From positions 1,863,610-1,876,529 of the forward strand of contig FN649747.1 of assembly GCA_000310025.1 (NCBI GenBank): a stretch of DNA of 12,920 nt, read 5' to 3'. Below, piece by piece: positions 1 to 7,869 of the stretch. Made by a program: the position numbers and the translations under genes. The first letter of the stretch is position 1, and the number at the start of each line of letters is the position of its first letter. The DNA comes from Ectocarpus siliculosus (Eukaryota; Sar; Phaeophyceae; Ectocarpales; Ectocarpaceae). The notes below the pieces were generated by a model, which saw only the letters and a list, made by a program, of their open reading frames with translations, had not been told where the DNA came from and did no database searches.

Positions 1-430
1 TTTTTTTTTTCCCCCCCCAAATGGGCCCGTTTTCCCCTTTTATGGCGGGTTGGTGGGCAATTATTTCCCGGCTTTTTGGGGGCCCCCCCTTTTTGCCCTT
101 GGTTTTGGGCGCGGGGGGGGCCTTTGCTTTTTTTTTTTTTTTTTTGCGGAGTTTTTCTTTTTGTTCCCCGTTTTTGGGTTCCCCCCCCCCCTTTTTTTTT
201 TTCTTTTTTTTGAGCGGGAGGGCTTTCTTTTCGTTCCGGGGGGTTCCCTGGAAGCCGGGGCCCTGTTTTTTTTACCACTCCTTGCTTTTTACCCCCCCTT
301 TTTCGTCTTCCGGGAAAATCCTGCGGGCTCTGGCTGCTCGCGGGGGGCGGGGGCGCAAAAACATCCCCGTTTCTCCTTTCTCTTGTGTCCTCGGTGGGGG
401 AGGGGGGGGGGGGGGTTGGGGGGGGGGGGG
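1..430. other. Low-quality, homopolymer-rich contig end
   Basis: This stretch is almost entirely runs of T, C and G, with run lengths of 5 to 25, unlike anything between 440 and 12440. It looks like the degraded tail of a Sanger read rather than real sequence. Readable sequence begins right after two G runs at about 394-431, which matches a polymerase or base-calling failure at poly-G. The two long open frames here (Phe/Gly/Pro-rich) are products of the homopolymers. Part of the G run nearest 431 may be genuine, because other copies of the adjacent repeat are also preceded by G runs. Confidence 0.8.
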
Positions 431-635
431 GAGTACTCGTGATCAGCGTACATGATGAGCAGCTGCTAAGACCATCGGCCACGCGTCGTCCCTCGAGAGG
501 ACGGAACCTGAACCGATCGCCGATGGCCAAATCGTTCCTTGTTACTTTTGACAAAAGTCGGCTCAGAAACGTTTTCCCTATCCTGTCTGTTTCACGCTTC
601 TCGCCTGGTTGGCCCGCTGGTTACACCCCAGAATA
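431..635 (+). repeat. Dispersed repeat family 1, copy A (long)
   Basis: The copy starts with a G run and a TACTC motif. It then matches the copy at 7971-8170 over roughly 170 bp, including an exact shared block CGTCGTCCCTCGAGAGGACG, then ACCGATC-CC-ATGGCC, ATCGTTCCTT, GGCTCA and TTTCCCTATCCT. The 5' part, corresponding to the box-A-like stretch of other copies, is degenerate here. It has no coding potential. It lies in the presumed fourth intron of the mitochondrial peptidase gene. The right end is approximate. Confidence 0.7.
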
Positions 636-670
636 CCAAAATACCCCGGGCCGCTACCGCCCGGGGGGCC

Positions 671-720
671 GCGTACTCATGTTTTTTCACGCCTTAGTTG
701 TCACATAGGCCATTGACGGG
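671..720 (+). repeat. Dispersed repeat family 1, copy B (5' fragment)
   Basis: A G-rich run followed by GCGTACTCATG, then a T run, then CGCCTTAGTTG and CCATTGAC reproduce the first ~50 bp of the family 1 repeat. The CTCGAGAGGACGG block is absent, so this is a 5' fragment or a strongly diverged copy. It begins about 35 bp after copy A. Confidence 0.6.
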
Positions 721-1193
721 AAGGGGGTGTTCAAAAGTGAATCGTAGGGCCACAGGGCTTGGGGGTAGGCGACGACGTCAAAGTCGGGGTACGTATGATA
801 GGAGACGGAGAGATAGGTGCGCACCTAACAGAGGGCCCCACTACTGGTAGTCACAGACGGGCTGAGAGATAACCTGAGGGTCGGGCTGGTTTCGGGGATC
901 AATTCGGGACAGGGGCCGTGCATCGTTGCATGGGGGTACATGGACGGCCTGATCACGGATACGTCGGCAAGAGCTTTATTTCCAAGCGAACATGGCGGAT
1001 GGGTCAACATGGCCAGCAGAATATGGTACTCCGCCAAATAGAGCGGGACGGCAGGGAAAGGAATACGCGAAACACCTAGTTTAGCTGGACACCGGGGATG
1101 GCGACAAGGTTCCGAAAACAAAACACCAGCAGTGCATTCTCTCTCGCTTCAGCCATCGAAACATGAAGCAGCAAAAAGAAACTGTGTACAAAT

Positions 1194-1345
1194 AAGACTA
1201 AAAAAAAAAGCCCAGTATCCAGCCGGTTTTCGCCCACTTACTCCAAAGACTTGCAGCACACCCAATCCCCTTCTGGTGGTACATGTATCTCGAACGGGTA
1301 GTCTTAGTCTTTCTGTGGTTGTACGTATGTCTTCAAAAAGTCAAC
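1194..1345 (+). repeat. Dispersed repeat family 2, copy 1
   Basis: Aligned by eye with 2722-2896 and 6966-7105. Shared blocks in order are AAGCCCA-GTATC, AGCCGGTTTTC, CCCAC, AAGACTT, CAGCACA, ATCCCCTTC, TCTCGAAC-GGTAGTCTT, CTTTCTGTGGTTGTA-GTAT and TTC-AAAAAG. The copies have no long frame in common, so this looks like a non-coding element. It lies in intron 4 of the peptidase gene. Confidence 0.6.
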
Positions 1346-1425
1346 AAAGTCTTCCTGTGATCGTATATATGCACATTTTCTACAAATCTTCTTCCTGTGA
1401 TTGTAGGCATATTTTCTTGAAAAAA
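1308..1425 (+). repeat. Three imperfect tandem ~40-bp units
   Basis: The 3' end of the family 2 copy appears three times in a row. Each unit has the form TCTT(T/C)CTGTG(G/A)T(T/C)GTA, then a purine-pyrimidine stretch, then a TTTTC/CTTC and A-rich end. The last unit ends in an A run at about 1420-1431. On the coding strand this becomes a T run starting about 13 nt inside intron 4 from the donor. It is probably local slippage or partial tandem duplication of the repeat tail. Confidence 0.55.
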
Positions 1426-1443
1426 AAAAAAGAGCGACACAAC

Positions 1444-1713
1444 CTCCCCTTCGCCAGCACCCACCGTCACGATGGACCCCTGCGGGGGATCCCGCGGAAG
1501 ATTACCGAAGCACCGGTCGGCCATCTCGACCAGCTCCTCGTGCTCCAGGGCTCCGGCTCCGACCACCACCATGCGAGGCGCCGTGTAGTGCGTCGTGATG
1601 TAGTCGTGCAGCTGCTGCTTGCTGAGGCTGCGGATGTTCTCTGCGGGGCCTAGGATCGTGCGACCGAGGCCGCACTTCTCGAAGCAGACCTCGTGCAGAT
1701 TGTCCAGGATCAC
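1444..1713 (-). CDS. PMPCB: Peptidase beta exon 4
   Basis: The acceptor is CTTGTTCAG and the exon opens with GTG-ATC-CTG. It has 90 codons covering [39 protein letters not shown] and the end of the N-terminal M16 half. I place the donor at 1443 (GTTGTG, weak). A closer-to-consensus GTGGGT lies at 1464, and using it would shorten the exon by seven codons. The family shows a variable linker here, so the sequence does not decide between them. Confidence 0.87.
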
Positions 1714-3526
1714 CTGAACAAGTTGGGAGTGGGAGGGGGGGGGGGTGTACTCATAGTCGTGCATGCCGTAGTCGTTTGACCATTGACCTCGCATCCCTAC
1801 AAAGCCGGGACGGAGCACGCCGGGTTCTCACCGGACCAGGCTCTCACATCACCAAGCGCGAAGCGCCGTGAGGTATTTGGCGAGTCGCATGAAGGGTGAG
1901 CTGCATCCTGCTAAGGGTGTTCGGCATCTTGTGCTTACTTCCTTGCGTACGGATGACAGCTACGTATGACTTAATTTATTTTCTGGTGCTTTCACTTCCA
2001 GAGACAGTTGTAAGCACTGTGTAACTGCCTCGAGGGAGCTTGCCCATTTTAACAGTGGGAGGGGGGGGAGGGGCGATGTTTGTCACGAAAACAAACACAC
2101 AAGGAGGAGGGGTGATTTATAACTATAACGCGCTTGTCGTCCAGTATCACCTGGATATTCGGAAAGCACACGCTTGGGGCAGGCCGCGACCTATCTTTCT
2201 CCTTGTGCGCCACACAGACCAAAAGTGTACAGCAAGCCGCACGTATAAATTACTTGCGTTGCCCCCGGGCACAGGCGATCGCACCTCGGTACAGAACCAG
2301 ACTCAACAGACGAACACCCGTGCTCGCGCGCGTTACACCGCTGCCGTGTCAGACCTTCACAGGCTCACCTCTTCCTGCTGCTTGTTAACCTCCTCCATCT
2401 CCCGGAGGATGACGTCCCTCTCTCTGTGCACGGCGCCCTCGTCGATCAGGCTGTTCATCAAGATGTCGCTCAAGATTTCGAGCCCGCGCCCCAGATCCTC
2501 CTTAAACACCTTAGCGTAGTACACCGTTTGTTCCCTGTGGGAAGCAAGCGGCCGGTCGGTCGGCGGCAAGTCAGGGAGGGGTTTCGAAAAATATATTAAT
2601 ATTTGCCTGCAGGCAAATACTTTCTTGAGAACCTAATATACCTACGGAGTGCCTTTTTGTCATTAGCATCTGCTGGCATCACTGATAAAAGATCAGGTTC
2701 AGCAGGGTATAGGCTTGAATAGACTCTAAACAAGCCCACGTATCTCTTTAGCCGGTTTTCTTCCCACTCCACTCACTGTTGTAAAGAATAAGACTTCAAC
2801 ACAATACCCTTCGACTGCTGTGGTATTAAATAGACTATCTCGAAAGGACAAATAGTGTCTCTTTGGCTGTATGTATATTTTCCAAAAAAGAAAAAGTCGC
2901 GTCATCTCCAAGGAAAGGTGGAAGAGTTCGCCCGGCCCACGGTATAACCCGGGGGCGACGGGCAACCGCAACACTGCTCTGATGCGGGACGGGACATAGG
3001 CGTATCTGATATGGTGTAAAAACGTCGAGAAGGAGAAAACATTTTTGGCCCTCAGTTAGAGGGGGTACATGCGTGACCGTGAAATATATTGCGCGTACAT
3101 TGTATCTCCACGACGTTAAAGTAGGCGACTGACAATTTCGCTCATTAAGCTTACCCGCATCAAGCTTACCCGAAGGAATGCCGGTATAAAATGTGACGGC
3201 ATTGAGTACAAGCGACAGTCACCACTCGCACGCTGAGCGGCTGCACACATCAAGGTCCAGAAGGCAGTGAAATTATCATCTGAGCTCTGTGCCGAACACC
3301 GTCCTCCAAGCGAAGACGGCGGGGAGGTGGGGGGCGTAACGGGCCATGCCCGGCTGCACGGCGGCACCTAAAGCCATGGGTCTTCTTGGTATCATAGGAA
3401 ACACGAGATGAGACATGTCGAGCCTTCCCCGCCCGGGCAAAACGAGGCACCCCCGCTCCAGAACCTGGACCTAACCAACACTGGAAGAAGTGAACACGAA
3501 TACGCTCGGTGTCAACACCCGCAGCG

Positions 3527-3560
<34 letters not shown>

Positions 3561-4889
3561 CAGTAGCAGCAGCAGCGGTGCCGGCACGGTACGCGGGCGA
3601 CACATACACTGCTGATTATCCCACCTTGAGGTGTAGGCGTTGAGGTGCGCCCCCATGTCCTCGATCTCCGTCTCGAGCTGCGTCTGCGTGCGCTTGCGGG
3701 TGCCCTTGAAGGCCACGTGCTCCAGGAAGTGGGCCACCCCGTTGTTCTCCAGCGTCTCGTACCGGCTGCCGGCATCGATCCACACGCCCACAGATGCGGT
3801 CGCCCCATGGCTAGTCTGTGGAAAAAATGTGCGCGGGCAATTCATTTGTTGTGTTTCAAAAGCGCCGTTGTGGTCTCTGGGGTTTATTCAGCAAATGAAG
3901 CGTCTCGTGGTGACAGAGGTGCACACATGTGTATCTATCGCTGAAAAAAACTGCCATTGCGCGTATCGAATACCTCGGCCCTCAACAGCAGTAGTAACGT
4001 GGCAAACCTCGACTGCTGTACGCCGGAGAACAGGGGGTTTACTAAAACTAAACCTTGCGTCCGTTATTGGTGATGTGCGAGGCCATGATTTGTGGCGACA
4101 GAGGCAAGAAGAGAAAGCTATATATATGCTGAGGCTTGCGCTTTGTTGCAGTTCGCCCAGCTGTGTTGAAGTTAGTCGTCATCGCACGCGCGACATACTG
4201 AGACATTGCGCGCCTTTCGACGGGTCCTGAAATGAACGTCTGCTGTGCGTCACATTTTCACTGCGCGGCTTTCGAGAGCTGAAATGAACGTCAGGTAGTT
4301 ACCCATCGCGTTTCAAAACACTACCACACGTGCGTAAAGAGGACACATCAACAGCCCTGTCGCCCTGCTTTCGTAACAGCCCTGCTTTCGTAACAGCAAG
4401 ACGTTCTCTACGAAGGAGTTGAGGAGTTCCCGGAGGACGTTTGGACGTTGTATGCATCAAGGAAAAATTAATACACACACAGAAAGACTACCCAGACGTT
4501 GTATGCATGTTTGCATACACTGGGTGCGGCGCAATTACAATATGTGCGTAAATCGCGACATCATACTCCACAGCAGCGCGAGGTGGACGTACCTCGGATG
4601 CTACCCTCAGCCCGTTGGGGAGAGTCGTGACCTGCGTCTCCGGGCAGTTCAGCACGTACGACGGAAGCTCCGACGCTTTCGGCAAAGCCGCGCGCGCCGC
4701 CGAGAATGCTCGTCGGGTTGTTGTTGGTGTTGTTGTTGCGCCTGCTGTCGCCGCCAGCAGTAGCGGTGTTGGCTGCGACGAGTGCAATTCGCCGGCAGCG
4801 GCGGCAGCAGCATGCCTTGGTCTAACAACGCCAGCGCTTCTTCGGAGGGTGGTACTCCCAACCTTTGTCACTCTCATTCCCGAGAGCAT
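1444..4889 (-). CDS. PMPCB: Mitochondrial processing peptidase beta subunit (M16 metallopeptidase), 3'-partial, four exons
   Basis: This is the catalytic beta subunit of the matrix peptidase that removes presequences from imported mitochondrial proteins. In many eukaryotes it also serves as a core protein of complex III. The exons join in phase (4889-4593, 3815-3625, 2534-2369, 1713-1444) to give 308 codons; the family usually has about 460-530. Residues 1-62 are an Arg/Ala/Ser/Thr-rich mitochondrial presequence with RAF/S at 60-63, an R-3 type cleavage motif. The M16 domain starts near 84. The zinc site is intact: H128-F-L-E131-H132, with the third ligand E208 in REME 76 residues after H132. 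WIDAGSRYE (111-119), NAYTSREQTVYY (158-169) and LGRTILGP (234-241) are hallmarks of the beta subunit. The intact HxxEH argues against an alpha subunit or a catalytically dead core protein. The start is the first Met of the presequence; Met5 is an alternative. The C-terminal M16 domain is missing because the window ends. The splice joins are my inference. Confidence 0.93.
1714..2368 (-). other. Peptidase beta intron 3 (655 bp)
   Basis: GTGAGC donor and CAG acceptor, both on the minus strand. It contains the family 1 copy near its 3' end, a G-rich tract at about 2058-2072, and nothing else I recognise. The open frames at 2040-2519 and 2134-2388 on the plus strand cross the exon and resemble no known protein. 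Confidence 0.8.
1726..1838 (+). repeat. Dispersed repeat family 1, copy C
   Basis: A run of about 14 G with one A is followed by TGTACTCATA, then CATGCCGTAGTCGTT, GACCATTGACC and, after some divergence, GGACGG. A G run next to the acceptor side of exon 4 is part of this element. Further on, CCGGGTTCTCACCGG is reminiscent of a degenerate tRNA T-arm, which is only suggestive. The copy sits in intron 3 of the peptidase gene, antisense to it. Confidence 0.65.
2369..2534 (-). CDS. PMPCB: Peptidase beta exon 3: third zinc ligand
   Basis: The acceptor is CTTCCCACAG. The first base completes the Arg codon of TSR begun in exon 2, and 55 full codons follow. The exon ends at GAA-GAG with donor GTGAGC. 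It encodes EQTVYYAK and [10 protein letters not shown] with the zinc ligand E208. The reading frame and spacing match the family exactly. Confidence 0.93.
2722..2896 (+). repeat. Dispersed repeat family 2, copy 2
   Basis: Shares AAGCCCACGTATC, AGCCGGTTTTC, CCCAC, AAGACTT, ACCCTTCGACTGCTGTGGTATT, ATCTCGAA and the TGTATGTATATTTTCC-AAAAAG end with the other two copies. It is the longest copy, with an extra segment between CCCAC and AAGACTT and another after TGTGGTATTA. Confidence 0.65.
3528..3576. repeat. CAG/CTG microsatellite in intron
   Basis: About 16 CAG units interrupted by two TAG units. On the transcribed strand of the peptidase gene it reads as CTG and starts about 50 nt after the exon 2 donor. 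It is in an intron, so the polyserine/polyalanine frames it creates are not protein. Confidence 0.9.
3625..3815 (-). CDS. PMPCB: Peptidase beta exon 2: HxxEH zinc site
   Basis: The acceptor is TTTTTTCCACAG, and the exon opens in phase 0 at ACT-AGC. The donor after TCA-AG is GTGGGA, so the exon ends in phase 2. The 63 codons carry WIDAGSRYE, the inverted zinc motif HFLEH and the segment AFKGT that follows it in the family. Both splice sites are supported by an uninterrupted match to the family across the joins. Confidence 0.94.
4207..4292. repeat. Direct repeat, two ~31-34-bp units
   Basis: TGCGCGCCTTTCGACGGG and TGCGCGGCTTTCGAGAG each lead into the identical CTGAAATGAACGTC. The two units start 55 bp apart. 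This is an intronic local duplication. Confidence 0.75.
4364..4397. repeat. Perfect 17-bp tandem duplication
   Basis: The unit CCTGCTTTCGTAACAGC occurs twice without a gap. It is preceded by AACAGCCCTGTCG, which resembles a partial third unit. It lies in intron 1 of the peptidase gene. Confidence 0.85.
4444..4508. repeat. Spaced direct repeat GACGTTGTATGCAT
   Basis: The 14-mer occurs at about 4444 and again at about 4494, some 50 bp apart. A related GTTTGCATAC follows the second copy. It is intronic, with no known function. Confidence 0.7.
4593..4889 (-). CDS. PMPCB: Peptidase beta exon 1: presequence and start of M16 domain
   Basis: This exon has 99 codons from Met to TCC-GAG, followed by the strong donor GTACGT (4592 downward), phase 0. 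It encodes the mitochondrial leader (Arg at 6, 16, 17, 23, 25, 59 and 60, and few acidic residues) and the first beta strand, with [10 protein letters not shown] at the end. The leader includes an alanine run (27-32) and a threonine-rich stretch (52-58), both encoded by simple triplet repeats. These parts are likely poorly conserved. Confidence 0.88.
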
Positions 4890-5358
4890 GGTGCTGCGCG
4901 GCGGGGCAATAAAGCGCCGCTGTGTGGTGTGTGCTGCTTGCCGCTGTCGGCGTGTTGATGAGAGCTCTCGGTTTCCGTGGACGCCTTACTTGTACCACAA
5001 AAGTGTGCGCTTGATTCGAACGCTGGACTACAAAGAGAGCTCCGCGCGGGGGCTGTTTGGGCAACAACGCCTGAGATACCGGCTAGCGTTCTGTTTGTTT
5101 CTTTTTCTCCCTCTCTCAAGCACGCTCACACCCACGAGACTGACAGCTGAGCCAAATCCAATGTTGGGATACTCGTGCTGCTGCCCCCCAACCATCGCAG
5201 AAAAATGGGGACTTCGCACCTCGCTTTCCACCCATCCCTCCCTGATTTTCGTCGTTTAGTATTGTAGTGCACTCTATGATGCCCCTTTTATCGAACATCA
5301 TTGCGAACATGAGTCAGTACAACAACAGGCAGTTGCCGTTAGGTCGAGTGCTGGGCTC
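4890..5358. promoter_or_regulatory. Divergent intergenic region, probable bidirectional promoter
   Basis: 469 bp separate the start codons of two genes transcribed away from each other, so both promoters and both 5' untranslated regions must fit here. I see no clear TATA box. A CCAAT pentamer lies at 5158-5162, and a pyrimidine-rich stretch (about 5090-5120) lies upstream of the plus-strand gene. The plus frame is closed by a TAG at 5257-5259, so the plus-strand coding region cannot start above that point. Shared regulation is an inference from geometry only. Confidence 0.55.
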
Positions 5359-5598
5359 ATGGGCGTCTCTGCTCAGCTGCTCGCTACTCTCATAGGAGCA
5401 TGGGGACGATCTGTTAGTGTGGAGTCCTTCTCTTCTTTTTCGCCTGCTGCGCTACAGCAGGGGCTGTCCCGTGGAGCATGCACACGGACAGCAGGTAGCT
5501 TGTTTGCACGAGGTCAGGCCGTCTGCTTGAGTGCCACAACCACGCCGGCAGCGATGGAGAGCGCGGACTACCTGGAGAACAAAGAGGCGCTGAAGCAG
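5359..5598 (+). CDS. DUF2358-SOUL gene exon 1: leader
   Basis: 80 codons. Met at 5359 is the first in-frame ATG after an in-frame TAG at 5257, so this start is well defined if the exon is not itself spliced upstream. It ends at CTG-AAG-CAG with donor GTGAAC, phase 0. The last residues, EALKQ, read straight into DLRDEYA of the next exon, as expected for the first helix of DUF2358. A second Met at residue 66 would give a leaderless form. Confidence 0.72.
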
Positions 5599-6247
5599 GT
5601 GAACTACCTACTGTCTTTACGCCGGCCCCGCGTGTGTGTGTGACGCAATGCATGTGCGCAGGTATCCCCGCGCCGTAACTACAATGTATGCGTACACTTG
5701 CCGAGTGCATCCGTACGGGGTCACGCCGCTGCCGGTGACTTCTCTGTGTACAACAGCATCCTCGGCACCGATTGGCATTTCCGCTCCCGAACACGTGACC
5801 TCCCCGAGAAAAAGGGCCGTTGTTGACCATTCTAGCTATGTATACCTTGTAGGAGAAGAATACATGCACCTGGCAGAGGGATCATTCCATGTGCATGTCC
5901 CCGCCGGGTCGGAGAGGTCTGCAAAGAACCCCGCATGTCAGGTAGAAACTGCGAGTGATTGTGACGGTTGACGAATGGTGCTGCTTCGATTGTTCCGCAT
6001 GAATACGAAGGAATGAAATTAATTAAAGTTAACAGAGAGAGCGTCACCGCAGCAGCACTGAACCTGTTGTCGGTCTTCCACTTCCATCCACCTGATGTGC
6101 GTTGTTCGATTAGTTTTGCACCTGCTATAACGACGGTTCCGGTTTTTGTTGGGCACCTCCTCTGCCTGGGCCGGTTTTCACAACCGCTGCCGGTACCGTG
6201 CAGAGACAATCAGAACGGTTTTTGAATGTGAGGACAACAACATCAAT

Positions 6248-6287
<40 letters not shown>

Positions 6288-7812
6288 TGACAACAACCCC
6301 GAAATGATGGGACGATGGGATGCGACAGGACCTCCGGGACGAGTACGCTTCCTTCTTCGACAACTTCGAGAGCGAGCGCTACCTCCCGGACGTGCAGTTC
6401 ATCGACCCGGTGACCAGCTTCACGGGCTTCGACAACTACAAGAAGAACCTCGACATGCTTGGAGGCCGGTCTGCTCTGGGGAACATCCTCTTCAAGGTAC
6501 AGTAAGCTCTCGCGTGGTGGTCGGTGGGTACAGCAGTATACTCGTTGTATGGTTCGGTTTATTCCATGTACAAGCACCTGTGTGATACGGAGTGGGTACA
6601 ACAGCAATAGACACTCTGCTTGTAGGCGTTTTTTTGCGAAAGTTGAAAGTTTTCGTTTCTTCGCCCACTCATAAGGACCCCTCTACTCTGGGTGACCGGA
6701 GAGTCCGGGAGTGTGGTGGCCATGTCCTACCACCGGAGGTTGGCTATTTCCTTTGGTGCGATGTGGCGAGGAATGCCAAGCGTGACCGAGCGAACTCAGT
6801 CAAGCTAGGGTGGTGCGGAGAGTGGGCGAGCCTTCGTGGACCCTTTTCCCATTCTCCTAAAGATTCATCAACTCTTCGCAGCCGTTGGGAATCGCAAGAG
6901 TCGTGGGCCCTCGGGGAACGGTAATCTATTATCACATATTCCCCTCAGATCCTACTCTTTTATGTACGTGTATCTATGCTCCCTGAACCTCCATACTCAC
7001 TGCAAATATCAAGATTTTTACAGCACATCCCCTTCGACTGCTGTGGTATTCTCTCGAACAGGTAGTCTTCCAGCGTTCGTATATTTTGCAAGAAAGTTGA
7101 ATGTTCGGTGCTGATGGAACGGTGGTTGCACAGGGATGCGGAGGTGGGAGGGGGTGTACCCTTCCGCCTCGAAGCTTGCAATCATGAATTCGAAGGAAGC
7201 GCAGCCACGACTGAAAGGCTTACCGATTTACCCCCCGACGTAGCCGTTGTCCAACACAGTTTAGATACAACAAGACCGAACTAACGTGTGTCTTGGGGGC
7301 AGAATTCCAACGGCCACGAGCAATGTCTACCCTTTCTTCTCCCTCTCTCCTCCTGAGCCACCCCAAAACATTCGCCTCTCCTTCCTCCCTGTTATTGGTG
7401 TGGATGGATGTGCTTTTCGCGTGTTTGGCCCTTAGGACGCGGGCATCATTTTGCACGACATCGAAGAGCCTGGCCCGTTTCGCTTGAGGTGAGATGAACC
7501 TCCTCAACAAGAGTTACTCGAAGCGGAGGTCGTTGCCTTATGCCGGAAGATTCCAGCGGGCGCGACATGCCTCGTGCCTATTGGGCGAGATGATCTCACC
7601 CCGAACATGCTCGGTGCTTAGCGGGTCAAAACTGCTTGGCTTGACTATTCTTGCTTGTTTCAGGACGAGATGGACGCTGACCGTGTGTTTCAAGGCGTTG
7701 CCCTGGCAGCCGGTGCCGCGCTTCACAGGCATCAGCGAGTACACGATAGACGACGAGGCGAGAGTGATCAAGCAGGTGGACTACTGGGACAGCATCAACC
7801 TGGTCAAAGGTG

Positions 7813-7869
<57 letters not shown>

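Larger units (their letters stand above)
1..1443 (-). other. Intron 4 of the mitochondrial peptidase gene (partial), no exon found
   Basis: Beyond the donor at 1443 I found no further exon of the peptidase on the minus strand. None of the frames between 431 and 1443 shows the expected next segment of the M16 family. The region holds two family 1 repeats (431-635, 671-720), one family 2 repeat (about 1194-1345) and a short tandem array (1308-1425). Open frames at 825-1121 (minus) and 1132-1653 (plus) resemble no protein I recognise. The remaining exons, about 170-190 codons, are therefore inferred to lie outside the window or in the unreadable end. Confidence 0.55.
2535..3624 (-). other. Peptidase beta intron 2 (1090 bp)
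   Basis: GTGGGA donor and CAG acceptor. It contains a family 2 repeat copy (2722-2896), a short tandem duplication around 3145-3172 built on CAT(T/C)AAGCTTACCCG, and a CAG microsatellite near the donor (3528-3576). No further coding segment is needed, because exons 2 and 3 join directly at a conserved TSREQ. Confidence 0.85.
3816..4592 (-). other. Peptidase beta intron 1 (777 bp)
   Basis: GTACGT donor and TTTTTTCCACAG acceptor. It contains three sets of short direct repeats (4207-4292, 4364-4397, 4444-4508) close to the donor end and nothing coding that I recognise. The plus-strand frame at 3640-4230 overlaps exon 2 in antisense and is a shadow. Confidence 0.85.

Noticed and set aside
21-455. 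Long Phe/Gly/Pro-rich open frames at the left end
   Set aside because: They exist only because of T, C and G homopolymers in unreadable sequence.
825-1121. 98-residue minus-strand frame downstream of peptidase exon 4, considered as exon 5
   Set aside because: It has none of the residues expected next in the M16 family, and its boundaries do not give consistent splice phase.
3640-4230. 196-residue plus-strand frame
   Set aside because: It is antisense to the well-supported peptidase exon 2 and continues into its intron.
4364-4397. Short direct repeats considered as a CRISPR array
   Set aside because: There are only two adjacent units without spacers, in an intron of a eukaryotic gene.
5015-5030. 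GATTCGAAC, resembling a tRNA T-loop on the minus strand
   Set aside because: The flanking bases do not form a T-arm stem, and no acceptor or anticodon arm could be found around it.
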